From NCBI GenBank assembly GCA_005788235.1, contig SXYU01000093.1, positions 1 through 49,685 on the forward strand: a stretch of 49,685 nt of DNA. Reading direction: 5' to 3'. Source of the stretch: Cytophagales bacterium (GTDB lineage: Bacteria; Bacteroidota; Bacteroidia; Cytophagales; Cyclobacteriaceae). The notes under the pieces were generated by a model. It was not told the origin of the DNA. It was given only the letters and a program-made list of their open reading frames with translations, and ran no database searches. The position numbers were made by a program, and so were the translations under genes. Shown piece after piece: positions 26,836 through 35,498 of the stretch. Positions within the stretch are counted from its first letter, which is position 1. Every line of letters begins with the position of its first letter.

Positions 26836-28176
26836 ATGACTCGATTACTACTTATTATTTTGTTGACGATATCAACAGGCGTATTGTCTGCTCAGCAATC
26901 GCGAAAAAAGGTCTTCACCTTTGCGATTGATCAAGACATTGATCCAGGAATGAATCGTCGGGTAAAGTTGGCAATGGATCAGGCAGAAAAAATCAAAGCA
27001 GACGTGATCCTTATCCAAATGGATACCTACGGCGGAGCAGTAACGGATGCAGATGAGATTCGAACTCGAATTTTAGAATCCAAAATCCCAGTTTATGTAT
27101 TTATCAATAAGGATGCAGCTTCCGCAGGTGCATTGATTTCCATCGCATGCGATAGCATTTACATGGCTCCAGGCGCAAGTATTGGGGCTGCCACAGTGGT
27201 CAATGGCACCGATGGAACTGCTGCACCAGACAAGTACCAATCTTACATGCGCTCCATGATGCGAAGCACTGCTGAGGCTACTGGACGCAACCCAAAAATT
27301 GCAGAAGCGATGGTCGATGAGAAGTTGGTTGTGCCAGGAATTTCCGATTCTAGCTCTGTCATTACTTTTTCAGTGGCCGAAGCCATTCAAAATGGCTTTT
27401 GTGAAGGAGAGTATTCGACTACTAAAGAAATTTTAGCAGCCCAAAATTTGCAGTCGGCCGAAATCATAGCATACGAAGAGAAAACAGTAGACAGCGTCAT
27501 TTCATTCTTCTTAAGTCCAGCTGTAAGCGGTATTTTAATCCTTTTAATTATTGGAGGAATCTACTTTGAATTGCAAACTCCTGGAATAGGTTTCCCTCTA
27601 GCAGTTGCTGTAAGTGCAGCACTTTTATATTTTATTCCCTATTACTTAAATGGGTTGGCCGAAAATTGGGAGATTCTAGCTTTTGTTATTGGAATCATCC
27701 TACTAGCCGTCGAATTTTTTATAATTCCTGGCTTCGGGGTCTTTGGGGTAGCTGGAATTGTGCTGACACTTGGAGGGCTAGTGCTGGGTATGCTTCCAAA
27801 CCAAGCATTTGATTTTGACTTGGTACCCTCGTCTCAACTTTTTGGAGCTTTGCTAACCGTAATTTTGGCTGCTTTAGCTGCAGTTGGTTTGGTGTTTTGG
27901 CTCACCCCAAAAGTAAATGAATGGGGAGCATTTAAGCATTTGACCTTGGCTAGTACCCAAGAAAGTGCACAAGGATACACCGTAAGAGTCTACGATGAAG
28001 GTTTGGTCGGAAAAATTGGTTCCGTGCACACTAGACTTCGACCAAGTGGTAAGGTGGAAATTGCCGGAGAAATATACGATGCCTATTCCCGAGGCGAGTT
28101 TTTGGAACGAGGGGAGGCAATCGAAGTTATCTCCACCGAAGGAACTTCACTAAGAGTAAAAAAATTGGAGACCTAA
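26836..28176 (+). CDS. Long-form NfeD membrane serine protease
   Basis: 446 residues. A signal sequence (1-19) is followed by a ClpP/SppA-like protease domain (about 25-200) with DTYGGAVTDADEI and the nucleophile Ser96 in DAASAGAL; Lys133 is a candidate general base, as in archaeal 1510-N proteases. Four or five membrane helices follow (about 225-365), then a C-terminal OB-fold NfeD domain (about 375-446) with EGLVGKIGSVHTRLRPSGKVEI. Long NfeD proteins cleave stomatin-type membrane proteins; no stomatin gene lies next to it here. It probably heads an operon with the hemoglobin, acyltransferase, gatC and TPR genes. Confidence 0.9.
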   Translation: MTRLLLIILLTISTGVLSAQQSRKKVFTFAIDQDIDPGMNRRVKLAMDQAEKIKADVILIQMDTYGGAVTDADEIRTRILESKIPVYVFINKDAASAGALISIACDSIYMAPGASIGAATVVNGTDGTAAPDKYQSYMRSMMRSTAEATGRNPKIAEAMVDEKLVVPGISDSSSVITFSVAEAIQNGFCEGEYSTTKEILAAQNLQSAEIIAYEEKTVDSVISFFLSPAVSGILILLIIGGIYFELQTPGIGFPLAVAVSAALLYFIPYYLNGLAENWEILAFVIGIILLAVEFFIIPGFGVFGVAGIVLTLGGLVLGMLPNQAFDFDLVPSSQLFGALLTVILAALAAVGLVFWLTPKVNEWGAFKHLTLASTQESAQGYTVRVYDEGLVGKIGSVHTRLRPSGKVEIAGEIYDAYSRGEFLERGEAIEVISTEGTSLRVKKLET

Positions 28177-28202
28177 GATTCAAAATTAGCTATTTTTAAC
28201 GC

Positions 28203-28586
28203 ATGAATTCCTTAGGCATACTATACCCACGCATCGGTGAATCTCCACTCCAAGAATTAACTAAAAATTTCTACTTAGAAGTTAGCAAAATCCCTGAACT
28301 AAGAAGTTTGTATCTGGAAGATTTAAAAGCTGCCGAAAGAGGTATTTATTTGTTTCTCAACCAAGTACTTGGAAGCCCTCAAACCTATTCTGAAGAAGGA
28401 GTTGACCCAAGGCTGCGGATGCGCCACATGCAATGGGAAATTGATATCAAAATGAGTGTTGATTGGATGAATGCAATGATCCAGGCGCTAGATAAAGTAC
28501 CCTTGGAACAGGAAGTTCGTGAGGAGTTTTTGAATTATTTCACGCAGGTTGCTGATTCAATGATCAACCATGACAACGTGGCGTAA
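28203..28586 (+). CDS. Group II truncated hemoglobin (trHbO-like)
   Basis: 127 residues with the two-on-two globin pattern. The N-terminal YPRIGESPLQELTKNFY gives helices A and B with Tyr24 in the B10 region. Then come LFLNQVLGSPQTYSEE and the heme-binding DPRLRMRHMQWEI, where His75 should be the proximal ligand. Trp88 (VDWMNAM) fits the G8 Trp that marks groups II and III. Such proteins bind O2 or NO and are linked to oxygen handling or nitrosative stress defence in the cytoplasm. It overlaps the acyltransferase start by 17 bp, so translation is coupled. Confidence 0.82.
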   Translation: MNSLGILYPRIGESPLQELTKNFYLEVSKIPELRSLYLEDLKAAERGIYLFLNQVLGSPQTYSEEGVDPRLRMRHMQWEIDIKMSVDWMNAMIQALDKVPLEQEVREEFLNYFTQVADSMINHDNVA

Positions 28587-29295
28587 CCGAATATATACCT
28601 ACTATGTAGCTATCGCTTTTGTCCTAACTTTCGCGATCTTATTGCCGTTATTTCTTTGCTGCATTTGGATCCCTTATTGGAATAAATATGGACGGAAAAT
28701 CAATCAATTTTGGGCAAAAGGGTTCTTTTCACTCATTTTTCTTCCCGTAAAAGTAGAAGTTAAAGGAGCTCTTAAAAAAGGAAAACCCTATATTTTCTTA
28801 GCCAATCATTTTAGCTATTTGGATGTAGCCATGATGGGTTTTGTACCTGGTGATGCTATTTTTATAGGGAAAGCTTCCATAAGAAAGGTTCCTTTCTTTG
28901 GTTACTATTTCAAAAATCTACACATCGCAGTGGACCGAGATCGTGTCAAAAGCCGCGCAGAAACCATGCGAAGAGCAGGCTTGGCTCTAGATCGAGGAAG
29001 TAGCTTAGTCTTGTTTCCAGAAGGTGGCATCTACACCCAAAATCCTCCTCATTTAGTTCCTTTTAAAAACGGAGCTTTTCGATTGGCTATGGAGAAACAA
29101 ATCTCCATTATTCCTGTAACCTTATCCTACAATCATGTAATTTTGGCAGATCAGAAGGAGTTAATTATAAAGCGAATGCCAGCCAAAATCGTACTGCATG
29201 AAGCGCTCCATCCAGCAGATTTTGTATCGGATGAATCCCTCAAGGAATGCTGTTTTAAAGTAATTCAGGAGCAATTGCTAAGAGATAATCCATGA
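28570..29295 (+). CDS. 1-acyl-glycerol-3-phosphate acyltransferase family (PlsC-like)
   Basis: 241 residues. A membrane helix at about 10-36 precedes the acyltransferase block. The catalytic His80 and Asp85 lie in NHFSYLD, and the substrate-binding FPEGG follows with TQNPP. The family acylates lysophosphatidic acid or related lipids at the inner membrane to build phospholipids. Whether this is the main PlsC or an ornithine-lipid type enzyme cannot be decided here. It overlaps the hemoglobin gene and precedes gatC. Confidence 0.9.
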   Translation: MTTWRNRIYTYYVAIAFVLTFAILLPLFLCCIWIPYWNKYGRKINQFWAKGFFSLIFLPVKVEVKGALKKGKPYIFLANHFSYLDVAMMGFVPGDAIFIGKASIRKVPFFGYYFKNLHIAVDRDRVKSRAETMRRAGLALDRGSSLVLFPEGGIYTQNPPHLVPFKNGAFRLAMEKQISIIPVTLSYNHVILADQKELIIKRMPAKIVLHEALHPADFVSDESLKECCFKVIQEQLLRDNP

Positions 29296-29347
29296 ATCCA
29301 TAGGCCTGATTTGAATCTAATTCCAAGCCACACTTTTGCCCATTCCC

Positions 29348-29635
29348 ATGAAAATTGAACAGGAATCCCTACAGAAAATCGCTCATTTGGCTCGGCTGAA
29401 TTTTGATGCCCAGGAAGCAGAAAAGATGAGCGCTGACCTTTCACAGGTACTGAATTGGGTAGAGCAGCTTCAGGAAGTAGACACGGATGGAGTGGACCCA
29501 CTCACAAATATGTCTTCTGAGGTGAATGTACTACGAACAGACGAGATTGGGGTACAACTCACTCAAGATGAGGCATTAAAAAATTCACCCCAACAGGAGA
29601 ATGGCTTTTTTACTGTTCCCAAAGTCTTGGAATAA
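29348..29635 (+). CDS. gatC: Asp/Glu-tRNA amidotransferase subunit GatC
   Basis: 95 residues from the ATG at 29348; an upstream TTG at 29336 would add only four residues. The family pattern is clear: LQKIAHLARLNFDAQEAE, then LSQVLNWVEQLQEVDTDGVDPL. GatC is the small subunit that braces GatA on GatB in the enzyme converting Glu-tRNA(Gln) to Gln-tRNA(Gln). GatA and gatB are not adjacent, as in many Bacteroidota where the genes are scattered. Confidence 0.95.
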   Translation: MKIEQESLQKIAHLARLNFDAQEAEKMSADLSQVLNWVEQLQEVDTDGVDPLTNMSSEVNVLRTDEIGVQLTQDEALKNSPQQENGFFTVPKVLE

Positions 29636-29636
29636 A

Positions 29637-32375
29637 ATGTCTATTCCATCCAATACCTATTTTTTGCGCAAAATTCCAGCAATCCTTTTCTTGGGAGTAG
29701 GTGCCATTCTAGCTGCATATTCTTTGATTAGTCCAAGTTTTACCCATTCCAATCTCCAAACAGGTGCTTTTTTGGATAGATTGCCCGTACCCTTTTCGAA
29801 AGTAAGTGTAGGGGAAATCGAAATTCCAATTGAAGTGGATCACTTTCTAGTTTTCCAAAACTACCAAGTAACACGCTACCCTTTTACACCAAATGAAAAT
29901 TACCTCTTCGGTATTTTTATAGTACTTGCTTCTATCACTGCATTAGCAAACCTAAGTAGGTTTAAAAAAATACCATTTCTCGGAGCTGGTGTCGGATGGA
30001 TTCTGCTCCTTACCCTTTCCAACTTCAATGGACTAAATATTGGAGGGCCTAGTTCGAATCTTTCGCTACTTTCCCTATTAGGCGCCACCATGATCCCTAC
30101 CACTTACTTCCATATCTGGGGAACGCAATCGCCCTTCTGGATCCGTTGGCTAGTCCTTGGCTGTACCACAGGAGGCACCCTCATTGCCTTCATCTGGATC
30201 AGCCCGATCCTTAATCCCAGCCTCTATTTATCAGAACAAAGTTTAATTATTGGGATGGGAATTAGCATTGCCTGGATATTTTGGCAAGGGCATGGGATGC
30301 TATCAGGACTCTTAATCCTTATTTCAAAAGCCAATGCAGGCCTAAAAACTAAAACTAGTCTTCAATTCGCTGCAGTCACCCTGCTCTACCTTGGTTTTCT
30401 TTTTGTTTTACTTCTACATGTTAAAGGGGATGTCACCTGGCCGATTGCTGATTTCATACCCCTATATCTCATCTTTCCTTTAGGTCTACTGGGATGGTAT
30501 TCCACACGAGAAAAATTAGCCCAAAGCGATAATTTAGCCAGTTCAACTCAAATCCTTCAGAACCTATATTTTTTGGGGTTTGCTTGCACCTTGTGGACGA
30601 TTTGGAAGTTGAACTTCTCCCATAATCAAGCGGGGGAAGAGCTACTGAAACATTTGGTAATTTACTCTCAACTGGGATTTTCGCTATTCTTTTTTATCTA
30701 CCTAGCAATCAATTTTTTTCCACTAATGCACCGAGGAAAGGCAATTCATCCGGTGCTTTACAAACCCTTTATTCTTCCGTATTACCACCTTCGAATCGGA
30801 GGAACGATCGCTTTTATGGTAATCACAACATTTTTGGAAGCCATTATTGCATCCCAAATTAGCGCCTTAACGAGCAATATTGTAGGGGATTACTATTATC
30901 AAACCAATCAAAAGCTTGAAGCAAGTATTCTTTATGAAAATAGTTGGGACCAATATCGGTACAACCCCAAAGCAAAAAATTTAACTGCACAACTATTTTT
31001 TGAATTAGACCAACCAAGTTTGGCCAAGGAGCACTTGGAAGAAAGCTTTGATTTAGCTCCGCAGGTAGACAATATTTTACTCCTATCGGAGCGGCTTCAA
31101 AAAGAAAATAAACCCTTTGAGGCAGTTTTTTACCTAGAAAATGGGTTACAATTCTTTCCAAATAACCCGTATCTCAGTCAAAACCTAGCCTTGCTCTATA
31201 CCCTAGTCAAAAAAGATGAAAAAGCGCAGGCAATTTTTGCTAGTCTCTCCAAAAACAACCAGGTAGCAGCTGCAAATTGGCTTGCCATTTCTGTCAAACT
31301 AGGAAAAAAAGTGGCAATCCCAAAAGCAGGAGAAGACCTCATATTTCTGATCAATCGGGTAGCCACAGAACGAAAAAACGGAATGCTCGTTGATGAGCAA
31401 ATATTGAACAACTTAAAGAAAAAGCTCGAGAAAGAAAGTTCTCCACTTCTTCTTCAAGCGGGGTATCGGAATTTGCTGGCTACCCAAAATCTAGAAGATC
31501 CATCCAAAGATATCGCCTTTTTGGATTCTCTAGCAATAAGGGAAGAATTCCTAGAATATACCATGCAGATTCAGGAAACAGCTATATTGAGGAGTTTGGG
31601 AGCAGGAAGAATCAACGAGGCAGTTAAAAATTTGAATGGCCTTGCTTTTCGAAACCCAGGTGATGCCGCCTACTACCTTAATTTGTCTGGGCTTGTACTG
31701 GCACAGCAACTCGATTTTGAAAAGGCCGCCAAGGATTTTGCTTTTTCGACCGAAAAAGGATTTCAAGCTCAGCTTACCATCCATAAAGCAATTCGAAATT
31801 GGCAAGAAAGCAGAATTGGCGAAACTGAGCAAAGCGACCGAATTCAACCGGAGTTTGCATTCTTTGGGATATTCAACCAGTCTCACCCACAAAAATTGTT
31901 TACCGAATGGCAAAATATCTTTTCGGCAAAATTCAAGTTGGAGGTCGCATTGAAACTATTGAGCCATAAAGCTCATGGACTATCCGCCCAGCAAATTCAA
32001 GAGCTTGGAGAATTCTTAAAAGGAAAAATAGATCGTGAGGCGGATCTAGCTGCATTTCTAGCGCAGCCCGATTGGACAAATCCAAATTCATTGCGCTCCT
32101 TTGCTCGGTTTATCGGATCTTCCGAAGAGCTATCCTCAAATCCCTACTTCGGCCCCTTGATTTGGAGTGCTTATTTGCAAACCAAGGATGGTTTGGAAGC
32201 GTACGAACTACTTCAAGCTGCCAGCGAATTTACAAAGGATCCACTCCTTTGGGCCAAGAAAATACAAGCAGCTCAAGCTCTGGGGCTGGATCAATATGCC
32301 ACTGAAGCTCGTGAAGAGATGAAGTCTTGGATGAATGAGGAAGAAATTGAGGCTGTTTTGGGGGAGATGAATTGA
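29637..32375 (+). CDS. Large membrane protein with C-terminal TPR-like helices
   Basis: 912 residues from the ATG at 29637, one base after the gatC stop; the frame also extends into gatC. Residues 1-430 hold about ten hydrophobic segments, plus an early periplasmic loop (about 40-85). Residues 440-912 are soluble helical repeats with TPR-like spacing (for example ILYENSWDQYRYNPKAKNL and LNLSGLVLAQQLDFEKAAK). No catalytic motif was recognised. The layout recalls membrane-TPR assembly or O-antigen-related proteins, but it lacks the Wzy signature. It is probably Bacteroidota-specific; function unknown. Confidence 0.72.
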   Translation: MSIPSNTYFLRKIPAILFLGVGAILAAYSLISPSFTHSNLQTGAFLDRLPVPFSKVSVGEIEIPIEVDHFLVFQNYQVTRYPFTPNENYLFGIFIVLASITALANLSRFKKIPFLGAGVGWILLLTLSNFNGLNIGGPSSNLSLLSLLGATMIPTTYFHIWGTQSPFWIRWLVLGCTTGGTLIAFIWISPILNPSLYLSEQSLIIGMGISIAWIFWQGHGMLSGLLILISKANAGLKTKTSLQFAAVTLLYLGFLFVLLLHVKGDVTWPIADFIPLYLIFPLGLLGWYSTREKLAQSDNLASSTQILQNLYFLGFACTLWTIWKLNFSHNQAGEELLKHLVIYSQLGFSLFFFIYLAINFFPLMHRGKAIHPVLYKPFILPYYHLRIGGTIAFMVITTFLEAIIASQISALTSNIVGDYYYQTNQKLEASILYENSWDQYRYNPKAKNLTAQLFFELDQPSLAKEHLEESFDLAPQVDNILLLSERLQKENKPFEAVFYLENGLQFFPNNPYLSQNLALLYTLVKKDEKAQAIFASLSKNNQVAAANWLAISVKLGKKVAIPKAGEDLIFLINRVATERKNGMLVDEQILNNLKKKLEKESSPLLLQAGYRNLLATQNLEDPSKDIAFLDSLAIREEFLEYTMQIQETAILRSLGAGRINEAVKNLNGLAFRNPGDAAYYLNLSGLVLAQQLDFEKAAKDFAFSTEKGFQAQLTIHKAIRNWQESRIGETEQSDRIQPEFAFFGIFNQSHPQKLFTEWQNIFSAKFKLEVALKLLSHKAHGLSAQQIQELGEFLKGKIDREADLAAFLAQPDWTNPNSLRSFARFIGSSEELSSNPYFGPLIWSAYLQTKDGLEAYELLQAASEFTKDPLLWAKKIQAAQALGLDQYATEAREEMKSWMNEEEIEAVLGEMN

Positions 32376-32448
32376 TAGATTTCATAAATTTTTAATGCAA
32401 ATGAGTACCTTTCCATATTGCTAAACCAACAAGTAACCAGATCACAAC

Positions 32449-33165
32449 ATGAACAAAGTCATTGAAACGCACGAAATCAATAAAACCTATAAAATGGGTT
32501 CTGAAATTATTCAGGCATTAAAATCGATTAGCATCAGCGTAAACAAAGGAGAATACGTCGCTTTTATGGGTCCTTCAGGATCAGGAAAATCCACCTTGAT
32601 GAACATCATCGGATGCTTGGACTCTCCAACCTCTGGCAGCTATGTGCTCGCAGGAAAAGATGTCAGCGACATGAGTGAAAATGAGTTGGCCGACATTCGC
32701 AACAAGGAAATTGGCTTCGTGTTCCAAACCTTCAACTTGCTACCACGAGCTACTTGCTTAGACAACGTAGCTCTTCCGCTGGTATATGCAGGCTATTCTA
32801 AATCAGATCGCCAAGAAATCGCATTCAAGGCACTAGACAATGTGGGTCTAGGAGACCGAACAACACACCGGCCAAACGAACTTTCTGGTGGACAGCGACA
32901 GCGTGTGGCCATTGCCCGAGCATTGGTCAACAGCCCAAGCATCATTTTGGCGGATGAGCCTACAGGTAACCTAGATTCCAAAACATCTTATGGCATCATG
33001 GAACTTTTTCATGAGCTTCATGCCAAAGGAAATACCATCATCATGGTGACCCACGAGGATGATATTGCCCATTATGCGCATCGCATCGTTCGCCTTAGAG
33101 ATGGATTGGTGGAATCCGATAAGGTCAATCCAAATCCTAGCCGAGCTCTAGAGATATCTGCCTAA
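32449..33165 (+). CDS. ABC transporter ATP-binding protein (MacB/LolD type)
   Basis: 238 residues, a complete nucleotide-binding domain. Walker A is GPSGSGKST (41-49), the signature [15 protein letters not shown], Walker [13 protein letters not shown] and the switch His in MVTHEDD. The [20 protein letters not shown] stretch is typical of the MacB/LolD/FtsE group, which drives lipoprotein release or export through FtsX-like permeases. No permease gene is next to it, so its partner must be encoded elsewhere, as I recall is frequent for this gene in Bacteroidota. Confidence 0.9.
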   Translation: MNKVIETHEINKTYKMGSEIIQALKSISISVNKGEYVAFMGPSGSGKSTLMNIIGCLDSPTSGSYVLAGKDVSDMSENELADIRNKEIGFVFQTFNLLPRATCLDNVALPLVYAGYSKSDRQEIAFKALDNVGLGDRTTHRPNELSGGQRQRVAIARALVNSPSIILADEPTGNLDSKTSYGIMELFHELHAKGNTIIMVTHEDDIAHYAHRIVRLRDGLVESDKVNPNPSRALEISA

Positions 33166-33210
33166 TTCGGGTAACAATTCGATTGAAGAAAATATATATT
33201 CACCGTTGAT

Positions 33211-33759
33211 ATGAAAATTTATACCAAAACAGGGGATCAAGGAATCACCTCTTTGTTAGGGGGAGTACGGGTACCCAAATCAGATCTACGGATTGATGCC
33301 TATGGGACCTTGGATGAACTTAACTCCTATGTAGGCATGCTTCGAGATCAGGAGGTGAATAAAAAAAGATCGGAACTGCTCAAAACAATTCAAGATCACC
33401 TATTTACAATTGGTGCAGATTTGGCAACTGTTCCAGGAAAAGATAAGGTGAAGAAACCAGATCTGCTCCCGGAGGATGTGGAAGTTTTGGAAAAAGAAAT
33501 GGATGCCATGGATGCTGATCTCCCCATGCTTACCGCCTTTATTCTCCCTGGTGGGCATCCTGCAGTTTCGTTCTGTCATCTTGCCAGAACAGTTTGCAGG
33601 CGCTCCGAACGAATAGTAGTGGAGCTAGCCTCAGAAGAGCAGGTATCAGGATTGGTCATCCAATACCTCAACCGACTTTCTGATTTCCTTTTTGTTTTGG
33701 GTCGGAAAATGGCTCAAGAGTTAGAAATTGAAGAAGTAATCTGGAAACCACGTTGGTAA
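33211..33759 (+). CDS. Cob(I)alamin adenosyltransferase, PduO type
   Basis: 182 residues, the size of a single-domain PduO-type ATR. The N-terminal ATP-binding TKTGDQGITSLLGG, the central RRSERIVVEL and the C-terminal YLNRLSDFLFVLGR are the family's diagnostic blocks. It transfers the adenosyl group of ATP to cob(I)alamin to make coenzyme B12, used by methylmalonyl-CoA mutase or other B12 enzymes. No B12 synthesis genes are nearby, so it may serve salvage. Confidence 0.93.
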   Translation: MKIYTKTGDQGITSLLGGVRVPKSDLRIDAYGTLDELNSYVGMLRDQEVNKKRSELLKTIQDHLFTIGADLATVPGKDKVKKPDLLPEDVEVLEKEMDAMDADLPMLTAFILPGGHPAVSFCHLARTVCRRSERIVVELASEEQVSGLVIQYLNRLSDFLFVLGRKMAQELEIEEVIWKPRW

Positions 33760-33814
33760 CCCTCTGCTGACGCAACAAAAATATCCTTCGCAAAACATAA
33801 ATGCACCCTTCCTT

Positions 33815-34879
33815 ATGAGCACCTTTTCGATTCCAGTGACCAAAACTACCCATTCCAAACTTTCGGAAACAGACTTCTCCTCCTTAGTTTTTGGAAAGTC
33901 CATTTCTGACCACATGTTTGTGGCGGACTATCAAAATGGAGCATGGGGAGATTTCAGAATTGTCCCTTATGGTCCGATGGAGATTTACCCTGGAAATGCT
34001 ACCCTCCACTATGGGCAAGCAATATTTGAGGGCATGAAGGCTTACAAAAATGAAAAAGGGGAAGTGTTGGTATTTCGAGCAGAAGCCAATGCGAAGCGAT
34101 TGAATGAATCTGCAGCACGAATGTGCATGCCACAATTGCCAGAATCCATCTTCTTGGAAGCGCTTAAGCAGCTCCTCAGCCTAGATCGTGATTGGGTACC
34201 ACAAGGAAAAGGGTCCAGCCTCTACATTCGTCCATTTATGTTTGCGATGGATAATTACCTAGGTGTCAAAGCATCAGACACCTATCGATTCATGATTTTC
34301 ACCAGCCCAGTAGGTGCCTATTATTCCAAACCAGTATCTGTCAAAGTAGAAACCACCTATACACGTGCCTGTGAAGGAGGTACTGGTGAAGCAAAGGCTG
34401 CAGGCAACTATGCTGCATCGCTATACCCTGCACTTCAAGCACAAAAAGAAGGCTATGACCAACTTTTGTGGACCGATGGCAAGACCCATAGCCAAATCGA
34501 GGAGAGTGGAACGATGAATGTAATGTTCAAAATCAAGGGGACCCTCATCACTGCTCCTACCCATAGCGGCACCATCCTCAAGGGAATCACCAGAAACTCA
34601 GTTCTCCAACTTGCAAAAGATTGGGGGCAAGCTGTAGAAGAGTGCTTTCTAACAGTCTCAGAACTCGAGGAAGCCTTAAAAAATGGAAGTTTGGAAGAAG
34701 CTTTTGGAGTAGGCACCGCCGCAACGATTGCTTTCATCCATAAAATTAAGGTAAACGGGAAAGATTATTTACTTCCAGAACCAAAGCCAGAAGCCTTTTC
34801 AAAACGTGTGCTGAGCACTTTGGATGGCATCAAGTATGGAGAGATCCAAGATCCACACCAGTGGATGACAACGATTTAA
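33815..34879 (+). CDS. ilvE: Branched-chain amino acid aminotransferase
   Basis: 354 residues, the length of the longer BCAT class. Family blocks include LHYGQAIFEGMKAYKN near residue 65, GTGEAKAAGNYAASL with the PLP Lys region further on, IEESGTMNVMF and ILKGITRNSVLQLAKD. It is a fold type IV PLP enzyme moving the amino group between glutamate and branched-chain 2-oxoacids. It therefore feeds both amino acid and branched fatty acid primer pools. The unknown secreted protein gene follows 11 bp later. Confidence 0.95.
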   Translation: MSTFSIPVTKTTHSKLSETDFSSLVFGKSISDHMFVADYQNGAWGDFRIVPYGPMEIYPGNATLHYGQAIFEGMKAYKNEKGEVLVFRAEANAKRLNESAARMCMPQLPESIFLEALKQLLSLDRDWVPQGKGSSLYIRPFMFAMDNYLGVKASDTYRFMIFTSPVGAYYSKPVSVKVETTYTRACEGGTGEAKAAGNYAASLYPALQAQKEGYDQLLWTDGKTHSQIEESGTMNVMFKIKGTLITAPTHSGTILKGITRNSVLQLAKDWGQAVEECFLTVSELEEALKNGSLEEAFGVGTAATIAFIHKIKVNGKDYLLPEPKPEAFSKRVLSTLDGIKYGEIQDPHQWMTTI

Positions 34880-34890
34880 TACTTATTTCG

Positions 34891-35436
34891 ATGTGCCTGG
34901 CAGTCACCAAAACAAAGCAAACAGGAATTGTACTGCTTACTCTCCTATTTCTTGGTTTGATGGCAACACCCTTGCTCGCTCAGGACCAACCTAGGAAATT
35001 TTTACTCCTCAAACGAGGTTCCAATCAAAAGAGCCAAATTCGGTTTTACCCTGGAGAGGACATTACCTACAAAAGCAAAAAAATCGGCTACTTCGTTACC
35101 GACAGAATCGTCAACTTGGATACCGAATTCCTCTACCTCAGTGAAAACATCCTGAATCCTTCAGATATTGTTGCCATCGACATCCGAGCGAAAGATTCTC
35201 GAAATCGAACCTTGAATAATTTAACCAACCTTTCCTTGGGAGCAGGAACAATGGCCATCGCTCTGGAAGGAATTAATAACCTATACCAGCAAGGCAAAAT
35301 CCAATTCAGCCCGGGAGTTATCAAAACCTCAGCGATACTACTAGGAACAGGATTTGGCTTACTTCCCTTGCGTTACAAAACATTTACGCTCTCAGACAAA
35401 AACAAACTGCAACTGGTGCTCCTTGAAATTGAATGA
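34891..35436 (+). CDS. Unknown secreted protein
   Basis: 181 residues from the ATG at 34891; the frame extends upstream over the ilvE stop to 34861, but the signal peptide begins at this ATG (hydrophobic core about 11-28, ending PLLAQDQ). The mature part contains RFYPGEDITYKSKKIGYFVTD and LYLSENILNPSDIVAID, then a hydrophobic stretch with LSLGAGTMAIALEGI that may form a membrane helix. I do not recognise the family. It probably belongs to a group of small envelope proteins common in Cytophagales. Confidence 0.6.
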   Translation: MCLAVTKTKQTGIVLLTLLFLGLMATPLLAQDQPRKFLLLKRGSNQKSQIRFYPGEDITYKSKKIGYFVTDRIVNLDTEFLYLSENILNPSDIVAIDIRAKDSRNRTLNNLTNLSLGAGTMAIALEGINNLYQQGKIQFSPGVIKTSAILLGTGFGLLPLRYKTFTLSDKNKLQLVLLEIE

Positions 35437-35498
35437 GGACATGGTCTGGTAAAACCAAGATTTTTTCCGATTTTTGAACACATTTTTAACTTAGACAG

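Noticed and set aside
35437-35470. A weak hairpin with a T run after the unknown gene at 34891
   Set aside because: The stem is only about six pairs with a bulge; it is not strong enough to call a terminator.
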